A DNA stretch of 64,000 nucleotides, from NCBI GenBank assembly GCA_021432635.1, contig MU270040.1, positions 380,323-444,322 of the forward strand, read 5' to 3'. The DNA is from Thozetella sp. PMI_491. Lineage: Eukaryota > Ascomycota > Sordariomycetes > Chaetosphaeriales > Chaetosphaeriaceae. The position numbers were made by a program, and so were the translations under genes. Positions 44,581 to 55,440 of this stretch are shown one piece after another (within the stretch, counting starts at the first letter, position 1; every line of letters begins with the position of its first letter). The notes beneath the pieces were generated by a model that saw only the letters and a list, made by a program, of their open reading frames with translations, did not search any database and was not told where the DNA came from.

Positions 44581-47491
44581 CATGAACGTGAGGTACTCTC
44601 TGAATGTGCTCAGGTTGCGAAGGAAGCGCTCGCGGTCCGGCACTAGCTGTGGAGTTTTCGAGTGGCGGCATCTAGTTTATATGGCCACATTGTTGGGTGT
44701 AAAACAAATAATAGAGTTCTGGAGTGCTATAATTATTCCTTCTGGATGCCAGATTCACTTCAGAAGTATAAACTATTAACGGTGTAATTTATCCAGCACA
44801 CTTGAAGTAGACTTGCTTTTCTGTTGAATGAAGAGTCCGTTGTCCTCGGACCCTATGCGTGTCCTATACCTGAAGTATTTAGATAGGCTGACTCTAGATT
44901 TGGGGAAGCCTGGAAATGCCACGTTATTACCCTACTTAGACTTTGCGAAATGTGCGACACTCATGAGATTTGCAGATACGTGCCTTGACTACTCGGGTCT
45001 GGGACTCGCCTCAACTTTGACACGAAATTTTTAGATCGTATATGGAATCGTACAATTATAATACATACTAACAGAAAATACAAAAGGCCCGTGTCGTCCA
45101 AAACTTCACACCAGTCTAAAGCCATTCAGTCTCCTATCACACAGCAGGGAAAATTAGGCCTAACTGTATTACTGGTGACACCGCGAATCACTTCAATAAT
45201 ACTGATAGAAGTCCGTTTTTGTTTGTTAGACCGTAGATCCAGGACGTCTTGGTTACTGGAGTAAGGTTAAATTTCAGGATGATGGCTCGCTAGTGGATCC
45301 ATCAAGGCATTGGGAGAATCTGGAAGAGAAGTAAGAAGGGAGTGATGCTTTAGAAGACTAAAGGGTACCGGAAAGAAAAAGTTGAGTCCGCCAAAGAGTG
45401 ATATTAAGAAGAGAAATACAGGCAACACCCACTCCCCCCCTCCTCTCGTTAACAACCTTAAATTATCACGGATCCAATAGGCCGTTCAGTCAAGTGCAGG
45501 CCCTCACGAGGAAGATTGACTGCAGAGGCACCACAAGAATCTCGTACGACAAGGAGGGCACCCTGTGACCCTTAATCGTGGTCACAGGGCATGGAACAAA
45601 AGCTCCTTAATAGCCTGAAACGTTTCTGCTGCGCTTAGAGAAGACAATATATCAACACGTAGCTAAAGATCGCGATGGATGTTGCCATGCCTGCTGCATC
45701 GGCCAAAATGCCGGGGAAAAGACACACTCCTGTTTTATAGTCCCCATAGACAACCCTTGGTCGCTTGGGCGACCCAGGCATGCACGCCAATCATCGCTTT
45801 CAATCAGGGTTATGCGTCTTCGTCTAAAAGCCACCTGGTTACACGTCTGTCAAGCGTTAAGCAGCGTGTGCAAAGGCGGTACCAGCTCCTTAGAATAGAT
45901 CATGGCTATCGACTGAGTGGGCCTAAAGATCGTAGGAAGGCTGTCTATGAACATAAATGCTAACATAGAGCCATTGCTACCGCGCTACTGGGGCGCAGCG
46001 GTGACTAGGGTTGGCGTTATAATCCTTGCGGCTGCGTGCTGACCGCGACCTAGGTCTACCTACCGCTTAAACTAGTAACTGGCTTGTAGTCAAATAAGCT
46101 ACACAAGATTGACTGATTCGGGCTCTCTGTGGCTGTAGCGACTGCTGTTCTCCTCCGCGTCTGTCCTCCGTTGTCTCACCCGTGCCCTCGAAGCTCTGTT
46201 TGGTCTCTCTCTTCTAGAGTACTTTAAAGATGAAGCCGCTGACAGCAGTGGCGAAGATTTCCACCAGCTCGGGCGAGCACCTCCGGCCATAAAACAATCC
46301 GCTTGTCATGTATATACTGAGCCTAGGAAACTTCGTTCTGTTGTTTGCTAAGGCCAAAACCATCCTCCCACATCTCTTCATCAGCATACCCACAGCCGTT
46401 CTATATCTGCCAAACGCGCTTTCTGACGCCACATGACACGAAGACTTGTATTTAATGCCGATTTATTCCCAAGACGTCCGCAGATACAGCCCGCTGAAAA
46501 AGACAACGCCTTATTTTGCCGCTTCTACTGGTACGCACCACCCGGTGGCTGGAGTTATATTGGGCTCCATAACGCCCAAAACTGCCAGGTGAGACACATT
46601 CTTGCGGGGCGGTCGTACGACATACTCCATATTCGCTACCCGAGTGATCCACCGTAGGAGCGGACCGGTTCTCACAACCAGGATAACTTCTGGGTACTCG
46701 GCGCAGGCTTGAAGATCATCTTCTGGCGGCGGCCGCCTGGGGCACTCCATGGTAGTCGTGTCGATCATCGAAAGATGCTGGCATTAGATTCGTCTACCCA
46801 GCGGGAGTCAAGTAGATCTACCAAAATCTCGCCGCATTGGGCGTAACTGAGGCTCGCTAAAATCGGCGCCATTCCATCCCCCGGCTCTCGCACCCTAGGC
46901 CCTTAACAACCCACAGGAGCCGTTGCTGTAGCGAATGATCAGGCCTGTCACGGGCCTAGCATCTTCAAAGGCTTCCCAATGGGCCATAGTAAGCTCTGCG
47001 CTGTCTATTCACCTGTGATAGTATCTTCAGTCCGAGCGCGGTGCTCGATGGCGGCTGGGAGACTGTCGCGGCGGAGAGAAGTCCGGGAGGGCAGCGTTCT
47101 CGACGCCAAGACGAAATGCGAGCAGTATTTTACATTGCTGGTACTACTTTTCGCGCTCTGTCTGATTGGAGGTTTCGCTTCGCCCAGCGCTCCTTGTGTG
47201 GCGACAATGGGGACGTTGTCGGGAGGGACAGGCGGGAGAGACGCGCGCGGGCCGGGGTCTGGGGCCGCCCCAGGTGGACCGGTGGATGCTGTGCAATAAA
47301 ACCCCCCGTGCCCCAGCGAGAGTGGGTGCACGTAGCATAGGCTGAGGGGCCGGACCAACACTTCTGTACATTCTTGTTGGCTGAGCTCTGTGGACTAAGG
47401 GGCTTGCATATCCCCCCTTGGTCTGTCATATATCATTCCGAAGGAGCCACAACACGAGCCCTCTAATTCGCCACGAGATGCATTACCCCCC
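44581..47491. other. Gene-poor A+T-richer stretch
   Basis: No supported gene. Frames such as 44582-44779, 45679-45963 and 46511-46768 have no recognisable motif. A hairpin with 10-bp perfect arms occurs at 45561-45589. Together with the CorA-like relic and the repeat copy this looks like decayed accessory DNA. Confidence 0.5.
45561..45589. repeat. Perfect inverted repeat (hairpin)
   Basis: The arms CCCTGTGACC (45561-45570) and GGTCACAGGG (45580-45589) are perfectly complementary around a 9-nt loop. No U-tract typical of bacterial terminators follows, and no gene abuts it. Confidence 0.85.
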
Positions 47492-48944
47492 TCACATGCT
47501 GGGATGCCTGCTTATATGCCCATTACTAGGGCCGTCCTCTGAAGAAGATTTGTGCCGGTCGTCTGCCATCTCCGTGATTTGCTCGAGCTCCTTGGTCACC
47601 TTGATGATGTGCCTCGTGCTGTCTCCATCCTCCTCATGGTTGCTGTCGTCGTCGTTTCCTTGGGCCACCACGGTGACCCCGATTTCTGTATCGTACACAG
47701 GATTGCGACGGCCCTTGACCTGCCCAATAGTGACCAGGTTGGTGCCGTCTGAGTTCTTGTAGTCGTTGCTGCTCTTGTCACTGGCAAGGTGCTTGAAGAA
47801 CATACGCAAGGACGGCAGCGAGCCGGCTGTGATGCCGATCCCACACTCGACGATTGTCCAGAGGACAATGTTTCCAATGTGATCTACCAAGCCATTAGCA
47901 CCGCTTTCTAGAAACACCAAAGGTTGTACCGGGCAAGAGCGTAGAACCCAAGCTCTGGAGTACGTACACACGATGTCGTCGGTTTCCATATATGCGTTCG
48001 TATATGGGACTCGGATGATACTGGCAACGCCGGCGCTGTTTTGCAGAATTCGTTAGCTGCCATCTCGAGAGCTGTGACAGAAAGGTAGTGGTACCCCCCC
48101 CCCCCCTCTTTGGCATCGTAGGGGCAACTCACAGGATACCCAGACCCAGGATCATGTTCACGTATAGCTTTAGGCGGGACCGCATCTGCACCTTGCGAAG
48201 GATGAAGTAAGGGATAGATGCCACTGTCACGTCGGTAATGACGTTAGCGACCGAGGCGGCGTACGACAACGCAGTCGGAATGATGGCAGGCCAGCAGTTG
48301 GCCGTGTTCTGATCCCAATAGTCCTGAATTGGATGACATTGGTTGAAGATCACCAACAGCCCCACGGTGCTCATGGCCACTGAAAGAATGATGAGGCCTC
48401 GGAGTATGTTCAAGTACAGCTTCTCTTGCGTGATGCGTGTTAAGGCAACGCAGATACTCGACTTGATGAATGCCAGCGTGCAAGCATAGGAGGCCTGCCA
48501 GAACAAGATCGCCTGCATCGTGAAATCCAATCGTTAGCTACTCCGACGGAAGAAAAGGTAGCAAGCAGGAGTCGCCACAGAGACAAGAGCCATATACCTT
48601 GAGAGCTTCCCGTGTATTTTCGGGATTTAATCTGTCATCTGGTGTGCCGACGCCGACTATTGCTCCCCATATCGCGATGGCATATTGCCCAAAGTTCATC
48701 AACTGTCCCATTGTTAGATGTGAGACCGCGGGGGTGTTGCCGAACGGCTCGTGGTACTTGCCCATCCAATGCACATGAGCAAGTCGTCGATGCCAAAGCA
48801 TTGTGTCCGTATCCGAATCCATACTCTCAAAACAATGATGACGGTCGTCATGACGGCGAAGACGACGGAGCTGGCGAAGATTCCCAGGGCGAGGCCCTGC
48901 ATATGGATGAAATGGAAAGCATTCTCGGCGGCAGTGTCGGCCAT
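47492..48944 (-). CDS. PTH11-like / rhodopsin-domain seven-helix membrane protein
   Basis: Exons on minus are 48944-48762, 48702-48598, 48512-48133, 48035-47968 and 47883-47492; the frame closes at about 375 aa. The protein is mostly hydrophobic helices: ALGIFASSVVFAVMTTVIIV, then GQYAIAIWGAIVG, FWQASYACTLAFIKSSICVA, ILRGLIILSVAMSTVGLLVI, AASVANVITDVTVASIPYFI, YVNMILGLGILAGVASII and NIVLWTIVECGIGITAGSLP. The FIKSSICVALTRI, QCHPIQDYW-like (CHPIQDYWDQ) and LWTIVECGIGI motifs are hallmarks of the fungal Pth11/SAT4-like rhodopsin-domain family. The C-terminus is a hydrophilic cytosolic tail. Members are putative receptors for surface or chemical cues; the ligand is unknown. No CFEM domain is present. 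Intron 1 (48761-48703) has donor GCAAGT, so it is a GC-AG intron. Intron 3 contains a 13-C run on plus. An upstream in-frame start at 49079 exists, but the Met at 48944 fits better. Confidence 0.85.
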
Positions 48945-50021
48945 GGTGACGACTTCCTCGATCAACAACTGACCCTCCTTCCTACCCGGGACCGTCGCGT
49001 GAGTGTTGGCAGTTGACAAGGGCAAAGTATCTTGATGTTCCACCAGGGCGGCAAACGCATTCTTATGGCGGTCGAGCAAAGAGGACCAGGTGCTTCGTCG
49101 TGCAGCTGCGAAGTGACCTAGCCGTTCTGGACCGTGGTAGTAATGCGCTCCTGGGCTCCTATGAACCGAGTTTTCTGCTGATCGGCATGCCAGAATCGTA
49201 CACTTGGGGGCTTGGAAGCTTGTTAGCGCGAGGCACCTGGACTAGGATGCCACGACCCATTCGAATTTGCCCCAGAATAGTACAGAACAGCAATGACCAG
49301 TATCATATACCGCAGTGCTATGGAGTTTCTTGCTATAGTGGATTTGTTAGGCTTATATCCGCCAAATTCCCTTTGCCATTCCAGAGAGATGCTACCGGTC
49401 TCCGGTCCCCTGCGTCGTATTGGGCTAACAGGCCTTGCAGGCCTGCAGGCTTTCAACGGCCCGTATCCGTAGCGGTCCAGTTTCACCATGTACGGTGAAT
49501 TGGGGAACTGGTTTGCATCGGGAAAATGATTTGCATTGCCAGCCAGGGGAGAGACCCATCGACATGGGTCGGGGGTTCGCCGGTGGATACGCCGGCAGAG
49601 AACGACCGGTCCAGCCCAGCATCCTCCCAAGCCCCCCCTTTACAACCCCCGGCAACTGCACTCAGGAGAAAGGGTTTTTGGATAGAGGCAAGTAAAGTAG
49701 CTGGCGTGACGATGGAAATCGTACGGTGGGGCTGCCTCGAGTGGTTAGCACATGACTGGAACGGGACACCGCAGCGAAGCGAAGAGGATAGAGTCCCGGT
49801 TGCTGGGTCGCTAGGTTGGCCCTGGCCCTGCAATAGGATTGCCATCTTTGTACACCGCCTGCAGCAGCACCAATTCGACGATCTTGACCTATAAGAGGCG
49901 GGCATGTTTCTCGGTTCTCCCCTCCTCCTTTTCGCCATGCAAAAGTGCCTTCTGCGTTTCACCTACCCCGCGTAACAAACTTTTTTCTGGTTATCTAATA
50001 ATCCTGCAAGTCATCGTCATC
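48945..50021. other. Divergent intergenic region
   Basis: Putative shared promoter region between the PTH11-like gene (-) and the short-chain dehydrogenase gene (+). A pyrimidine-rich leader (about 49905-49995) precedes the dehydrogenase ATG. No gene motif in the overlapping ORFs. Confidence 0.55.
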
Positions 50022-51121
50022 ATGGCCTACGAGCTCAAGGGCAAAGTTGCTCTCATCACCGGCGCAGGGTCCGGTAAGCCGTCCCCCATACCAGGCTCCA
50101 CCTGAACCATGCCGGAATATGACCCGGTGCCGGCCTCGCTATAGCTAACCATCTAACCCCTCGCATACAGGCATCAGCCACGCCCTGGCTGAGCGCCTTC
50201 TCGAGGCTGGCACCTCGGTCATGATCGCCGACCTGGGACTGCGTCCGGAGTCGGAGGAGACGCTGAAGAAGTATCCTCACCCGGCCGAGGCGGGCAAGCC
50301 GTCCGCCTTGTTCCACAAGACGGATGTGGTGGACTGGTCCCAGCTCAGTGCCGTGTTCGAGGCCACGCTCAAGGCGTTCGGCCGCGTAGATATCGTTGTG
50401 AACGGCGCCGGCATCTTTGAGGCGCCCTGGACTTCGTTCTGGAACCCACCCGGCGTGAGCCCGCTCGCGAAGGACGCGGCCGATGCCCAAATCGGCTCGT
50501 ACAACATCTTCAACATCAATGCCATCGCCCCGATCCGGCTGTCCCAGATCGCCATCGACTATTGGCTGCAGAACCGTGATATTCAGGGCAGCTTTATGTC
50601 TCTCTCGAGCATGGGCGCCTACATCCACTCCATCCAGACGCCGTTCTACTTTGCTAGCAAATCGGCGCTCGTCAGCGTGCATAAGTCTCTCCAGGCCCTG
50701 AAGAAGTTGGTTGGCATCCGCAACGCGGTCATCTGCCCCGGCCCGACCCGCGTATGTGTCGTATAACTGGTTTTTCTTTTGGCGATGGAATCGGTGCTAA
50801 TCTAAATCAACTTCCTAGACGCCCCTTTTCGACCAGGATTTCTGCAAGGACCGTCTCGCACCTGAGGATCTGGCTCTTACCGCGGGAGACGTAGCGGACC
50901 TGATGATGCGCGCTCTGACTGAAGAGCAGTACGGCGATGGTAACATCCTCGAGATCATGAAGACTGGAACCGCCGAGAACCCCGAGATCGTGGAGAAGCA
51001 GGTGCAGCTCGAGGCGCTCTACCCGGCGCTGAGCCCCATGGGGATGGGCAAGGCGATGGAGGAGGAGATCAAGTTCATGGGACTTGTGGCCCAAAAGGGC
51101 ATGCGCACTTCGCTGCCGTGA
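50022..51121 (+). CDS. Short-chain dehydrogenase/reductase
   Basis: Exons are 50022-50073, 50171-50751 and 50819-51121, with introns of 97 and 67 bp; the frame closes at about 311 aa. Classical SDR features are the N-terminal cofactor loop TGAGSGIS (TGxxxGIx), the NGAG motif (VVNGAGIF), a serine segment SLSSMGAY, and the catalytic pair Tyr177/Lys181 (YFASK). PGPTRTPLF follows, across the last splice. There is no signal peptide or membrane segment, so it is cytosolic. The overall pattern resembles 15-hydroxyprostaglandin dehydrogenase-like fungal SDRs, which oxidise secondary alcohols with NAD(P). The substrate cannot be predicted. The Asp in the second strand (MIADLG) favours NAD+. It is divergent from the receptor gene to the left and followed by another NAD(P)-binding protein in the same direction. 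Confidence 0.92.
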
Positions 51122-52160
51122 GGAGCCAGTCTATTTTAGCTCGCTTTATACCCAATTGACATGCAGGTACCTGCCTCCCTCGGCCCATCTGTGGTTCGAC
51201 ACTTATATGCATGGCGTGAGATTCATTGGCCGATGAGGTGGTAGCTCCACTGCTCTCCGGTGACACTTTGCCACAAGTTTCGGGACAAAATATTGTACAT
51301 AGGAGAACGTCTGGGCATTGCATACACGGCTAGGCTAGTGGATATTAAGCGCCACCTAATGACTTGCCCCAGGTCTGGCTCACCTCATTTTTCCGGGATC
51401 GAGTCGCAGAACGACCTTTGGTAGATATGCATGCAGTTTGTTTGGTCAACCTGCGGGCTGCAGTAGCGAACACATGCCAGTTGATCTGCATCAAGGCCCC
51501 AAGCGCCTTGGTACTTGCCAACGAACCATATCGGAGCTGTGGTGCAGCTCTTCTGTTCCTGGAGGCATCTGGCAATAGTCTAAGGCATATCGTTTGGAGT
51601 CCTAAACTATCCGATGAATTTCGAAGTCGGTACTTCATCTGCACACATTATGAACTTCTGGGCTAGCCCTGTAGACACGGGGACAATTGGTTCTCTTAGA
51701 AAAGCTGTCGAGAAGTAGAAAGCCGGTTACTAGTTTAGCAAGGCAGAACACGGTCGTGAGGTGAAGTTGCCCAGTCCGAAACATTCGGGCCAGTACCAGA
51801 GATTGCTTACGGAGCGGCCGGGGATGTAAAAGTCAGAATACCGCTCCTACATCATCAAGACTGCCGGTACTAGCTGCTGGCTCCCTTGCTCCAAAGAATT
51901 GAGTCGGCCACCTTTCCCAGAGCTCTACGTGCTTGCCGAATGGCGATCGCTGCAAGTTAACGTTCAACTACATAGCTCCCGAGGACGGAACTTCCACGAA
52001 AGGTCGGAAAATTCACTAGTGCTTCTCCACAGCTTTATACGGTACAAAGTGCAAGGAACATGGACTCGGACCTGTCGGTGCCAGTCACTGCTCTCCGGCC
52101 CTCAATCGTCCCGGAACCCACATTTCCGGAGCTCTAGGGCCATCCCGGGGCCTGTCAAGT

Positions 52161-52221
52161 CCGCTAAGAGGTCAAAAATCCTCGTGATGACGCTAGGCCG
52201 CAATCGGGTTATTGCCGATAT
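52161..52221 (+). repeat. Dispersed repeat, copy B
   Basis: This matches 43599-43660 in the same orientation: CCGCTAAGAGGTCAAAAA at the start and GGGTTATTGCCGATAT at the end, with mostly transition differences. No ORF is associated. Confidence 0.7.
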
Positions 52222-52460
52222 ACCCAACGCCTCGAAATACTCCGTATTATTCTGAGCTTTGTGCTGGTGTTTTTGTTCTTTCCGTCGCTAGTCGGCCGTC
52301 TATCTATTGTGATTATCTCAGCTTGAGGGGATAAAGAGTTAGATAGGAAGATGGGACATATAACTTGGTCAGTTGCGCAATGCCCCGCCATGAACTTGGC
52401 GTTCAAAGCGTGCGAGATTACGAGCCGCGAAACTGGAGACGACGGAAGCTATTTACATCC

Positions 52461-52481
52461 GGTGATTACGAATTGATCACC
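52461..52481. promoter_or_regulatory. Dyad symmetry upstream of the NAD(P)-binding gene
   Basis: GGTGAT and ATCACC are separated by 9 nt, about 113 bp before the ATG at 52594 and just upstream of the TATA-like stretch. The placement would suit a dimeric regulator's site, but there is no direct evidence for binding. Confidence 0.3.
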
Positions 52482-52593
52482 GTAGATAACACACATATAT
52501 ATGTAGATACCATCTCGCCAGAGAGAGATCATTCAAGCATCTTCGCTCTATCCTGATTCCTTCTTATTCGCACTAGTATTCACGAAGTGCACA

Positions 52594-53368
52594 ATGGCCG
52601 GTGACAAGGTTCTTGTGCTGGGCGCCACGGGGCCTTCTGGCATATGCCTCCTCCGCGAGCTCCTGCATCGAGGCCACGCGACCATCGCCTATGCACGGAC
52701 GCCGTCAAAGATCCCCGAAGATCTCGCATCCAATCCGCTCCTGGAGGTAAGCCAGTTCATCTACCTCGTCGCCCCCCCGCGGCACTCTTCTAAAGAATAG
52801 CCTTCGATAGGTAATCCAAGGCGCCATGGAGGATACGGAGGCTCTGTCTGCGGCCATTGCCAAATCCAAGATCATCGTCTCTCTGCTGGGGCCCAACCAA
52901 TTCAGCGCGCCCATGCCTTACCCATCATACTACTCTACCATCTTCAAGCTCATGAGGGACAACGGTGTCAAACGCATCTTAGCGATGAGCACCGTGTCGG
53001 CCGACGTGCCAGAGGACAAATCTCAGCTTCTCATTAGCTTTTTAGTCCTTGCTGTTCGGCTGTTGGTACCCGCAGGCTATCGGGTTATGAGGGACATTGC
53101 CAAAGTCTTTAAGGACGAAGCGGATGGCCTGGACTGGACTATATACCGTCTCGCCTTCATTCCTGGCGGCGATGATGAAGCATCCTGGAAAACGGACCGC
53201 CAGCACACGGCGCACGCCGGATATGTTGGAGATGGCAAATTTAAGTCGTGGATGAAGCGTGCAGGGTTGGCGAGATGGCTGGTGGATTGCGTCGAGGGAG
53301 AGCAGACCAAGTGGATCGGCAAGCTGCCTGCTGTGAGCGACCTTGGTGTTGACAAGAAGACGGTCTGA
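52594..53368 (+). CDS. NAD(P)-binding Rossmann protein (NmrA/atypical SDR-like)
   Basis: Exons are 52594-52746 and 52811-53368 with a 64-bp intron; the product is about 236 aa. The N-terminus holds a Rossmann beta-alpha-beta loop of the atypical SDR type (VLVLGATGPSGICLLREL). An Arg after strand 2 (YARTPSK) suggests NADP(H). Later features are the KIIVSLLGPN strand, the RILAMSTVSAD segment in place of the classical catalytic serine strand, and YRLAFIPGG. No YxxxK is present in the usual position. The family includes NADPH-sensing regulators (NmrA, HSCARG) and reductases or epimerases of small molecules, so either is possible. It is short compared with NmrA (about 350 aa) and ends 265 bp from the convergent GPCR gene. 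Confidence 0.85.
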
Positions 53369-53632
53369 AGCGTCTAGGCTAGACACATGTTAGGATATCT
53401 AGGACGTAATGTATTAGTTGTGGACTATACCAGTGCTAAATTCATAGGGGATAATCATAGATCTTAACTGCTTTGAGGGCCGTATCTTCTAGCATATTAA
53501 ACAAAAAAGTCAGATTAGCTAGCTGTAAGTGCACATAAGCTAGGTACTCGGAGCTGGTGGTCGCGAAGGAGAACACTGGCTACGAGACGGAATATCCACA
53601 AAACACACTTAAATACCCGCGACAAGTTGTAG

Positions 53633-55440
53633 TCATAATGAACCGCCTTTGATAACTCTCATCGTCCCCATGCGGGGAGGCGTCATCTCCAACTCGCACT
53701 CCCTGTCGTCGGTTCGATTTCGAACGCGACCCCAGCGGTCAAACTGGTCCTCGCCGTGGAGCCGTTCGGATCCGCGGCGCGGCCACCCGCGGCGATATAC
53801 CGCATCGACGAATTCCTCTTTGAGCACATTCCAGCTAGTCGCACAGAAGATGACGCAGTTCCAGACTCCCTGGAGCGGAAGCACGATGGCGCTGGCAAGA
53901 TTCAGCCCATAATTGGCGCCTTGCGGGTTCACCAATGTGTAGACACGGTTGATGCTGCTCGGAGTCCATGTGACAAGCACCGAGATGGCGAATACGAAGG
54001 AGGTACGTAGATACGCCAGCTTTACGGGGTCGAGGTGGCGGAGCTTACCTATGAAACGAACCCAAGGTCTCCTGATCCAGCCACAGAAGCTGGGCTTGTG
54101 TTTTCTGCGTGTGGCACGGCCCGAGACGCTGGAGATGGTAGTAAATGGCACTACAGTTGTAGCCGCGGATAACGGCGAGGTCAGAGCAGTGCCGTTAGCG
54201 ACCGAGCCCCACGGAGTCGAGTGGAGAGCCCGACCCGGCGGGGTGACGGGAGTGATGAGATGGGACTGGCCGGGGGTCGGAGGTGGCGTAGTGTGCACCT
54301 GAACCTCGGTGGTAACTATGCCATAGGTGCGGACGGGAGCATGTACACAATGAGCCTGGACGACAGAGTCAGCACCGTCTTCCTCGGGATGCGGGGATGG
54401 ATGCACAAGGGGGATGCGTTAGGTGCTACGATGCCGACAGTTAGGCGGACAGAGGGGATGCGGAGGGAATGTGTGACGTGATCAGATCGGGACGTGCCTT
54501 TTCCCCGGAATCCCTTATATCGGACCCGGATACATCCTTGGCCGGATTGCTGAACGTCAGGTTGCGCAGCTGGTTACGCTGGTGGAATACCTGATATCCA
54601 ACAGCCACGTAAATGACGGCCGATAAGAGGATGCAAGTCCAGATGGGTAGGTAGTAGGTAAAGATGCGCAGCGAGTTGTACGGGTCCGCAATCCAGCACC
54701 AGAGCTGCCGCATTCGTCAGCGTTCACATCGGAGAATAAGGGGGCGGCTCGCGCGCAAGACCAACCGTGGCGTTTCCATATATGCCCACTCCATCCGGAC
54801 GGACGATGGCGATGACTACGGCCGGGATGGCGGGCGACCCGAAACAGATCAAGGCGTAGGCCCAGAGATATTTCCGAAAGCTGTTGGGCGATGCGGCCCA
54901 AAAGAAGACTGCGAAGACATTGATGGCCATCGCCAGCGACCACCAAGGATCGCTCTGCATGAACCTGGCGTGCCCAACGTATCAGTAATCTGGCTACAGC
55001 GCCCTGTCACCTTGCATATCCATAATCCTTCAACCCGCCACAGTCGCACATCTGGGGAATAGCACGAACTAAGCCCCCTAACGCGGGGCAGGAGTAGAAT
55101 TGCACGGGAGAAGCCGAATAAGCACTTACATCTCTAGGAGGAAACCCTGGACCTGGCACAACGGAGAGCCATCTCCAGCAAGAACGCCCGAGTACCCGAT
55201 CAGGCACGCCGTGCTTGCGCCGACATTTGCGATGGATGCGAACAGGATGAAGGTGTTGGGCAAGGTTCGCAGGCGTTTGAAGAAGGCGTAGGTGGCGAAG
55301 ATAAGGAAAACGCCGACCAGGCTGAGGGAGGCGCCAGTCCGCTCGAACGCCTGGATGGTCTCCCGCTGGGTAATAGTGAGATTCATGAAGCGGTCTCCGG
55401 CATCCTCAGGAATGGGATCGTGGAAGGCGAGCCTAGCCAT
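53633..55440 (-). CDS. cAMP-receptor-like class G-protein-coupled receptor
   Basis: Exons on minus are 55440-55130, 54964-54766, 54704-54498 and 54382-53633, giving a closed frame of about 488 aa. Seven hydrophobic helices are recognisable: SLVGVFLIFATYAFF, FILFASIANVGASTACLIGY, SLAMAINVFAVFFWAAS, WAYALICFGSPAIPAVVIAI, YYLPIWTCILLSAVIYVAV, SFVFAISVLVTWTPSSINRV and GLNLASAIVLPLQGVWNCV. The long third cytosolic loop between helices 5 and 6 and the LAYLRTSFVFAISVLVTWTP block match fungal cAMP-receptor-like (Dicty CAR-type) GPCRs such as the GprH group. They would signal through heterotrimeric G proteins; the ligand is unknown. The third junction is least certain: my model uses a GC donor (AAG/GCACGT) at 54497 and acceptor CCCGAG at 54383. 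The second intron uses GTTGGT. Confidence 0.85.

Larger units (their letters stand above)
51122..52593. other. Intergenic region with second repeat copy
   Basis: No gene supported. It contains copy B of the dispersed repeat (52161-52221) and, near the downstream gene, a dyad GGTGAT-9 nt-ATCACC at 52461-52481 and a TATA-like ATATATAT at about 52495-52502. Confidence 0.55.

Noticed and set aside
46511-46768. 85-codon minus-strand frame of fairly normal composition
   Set aside because: I could not extend it through plausible splice sites in either direction or recognise a family.
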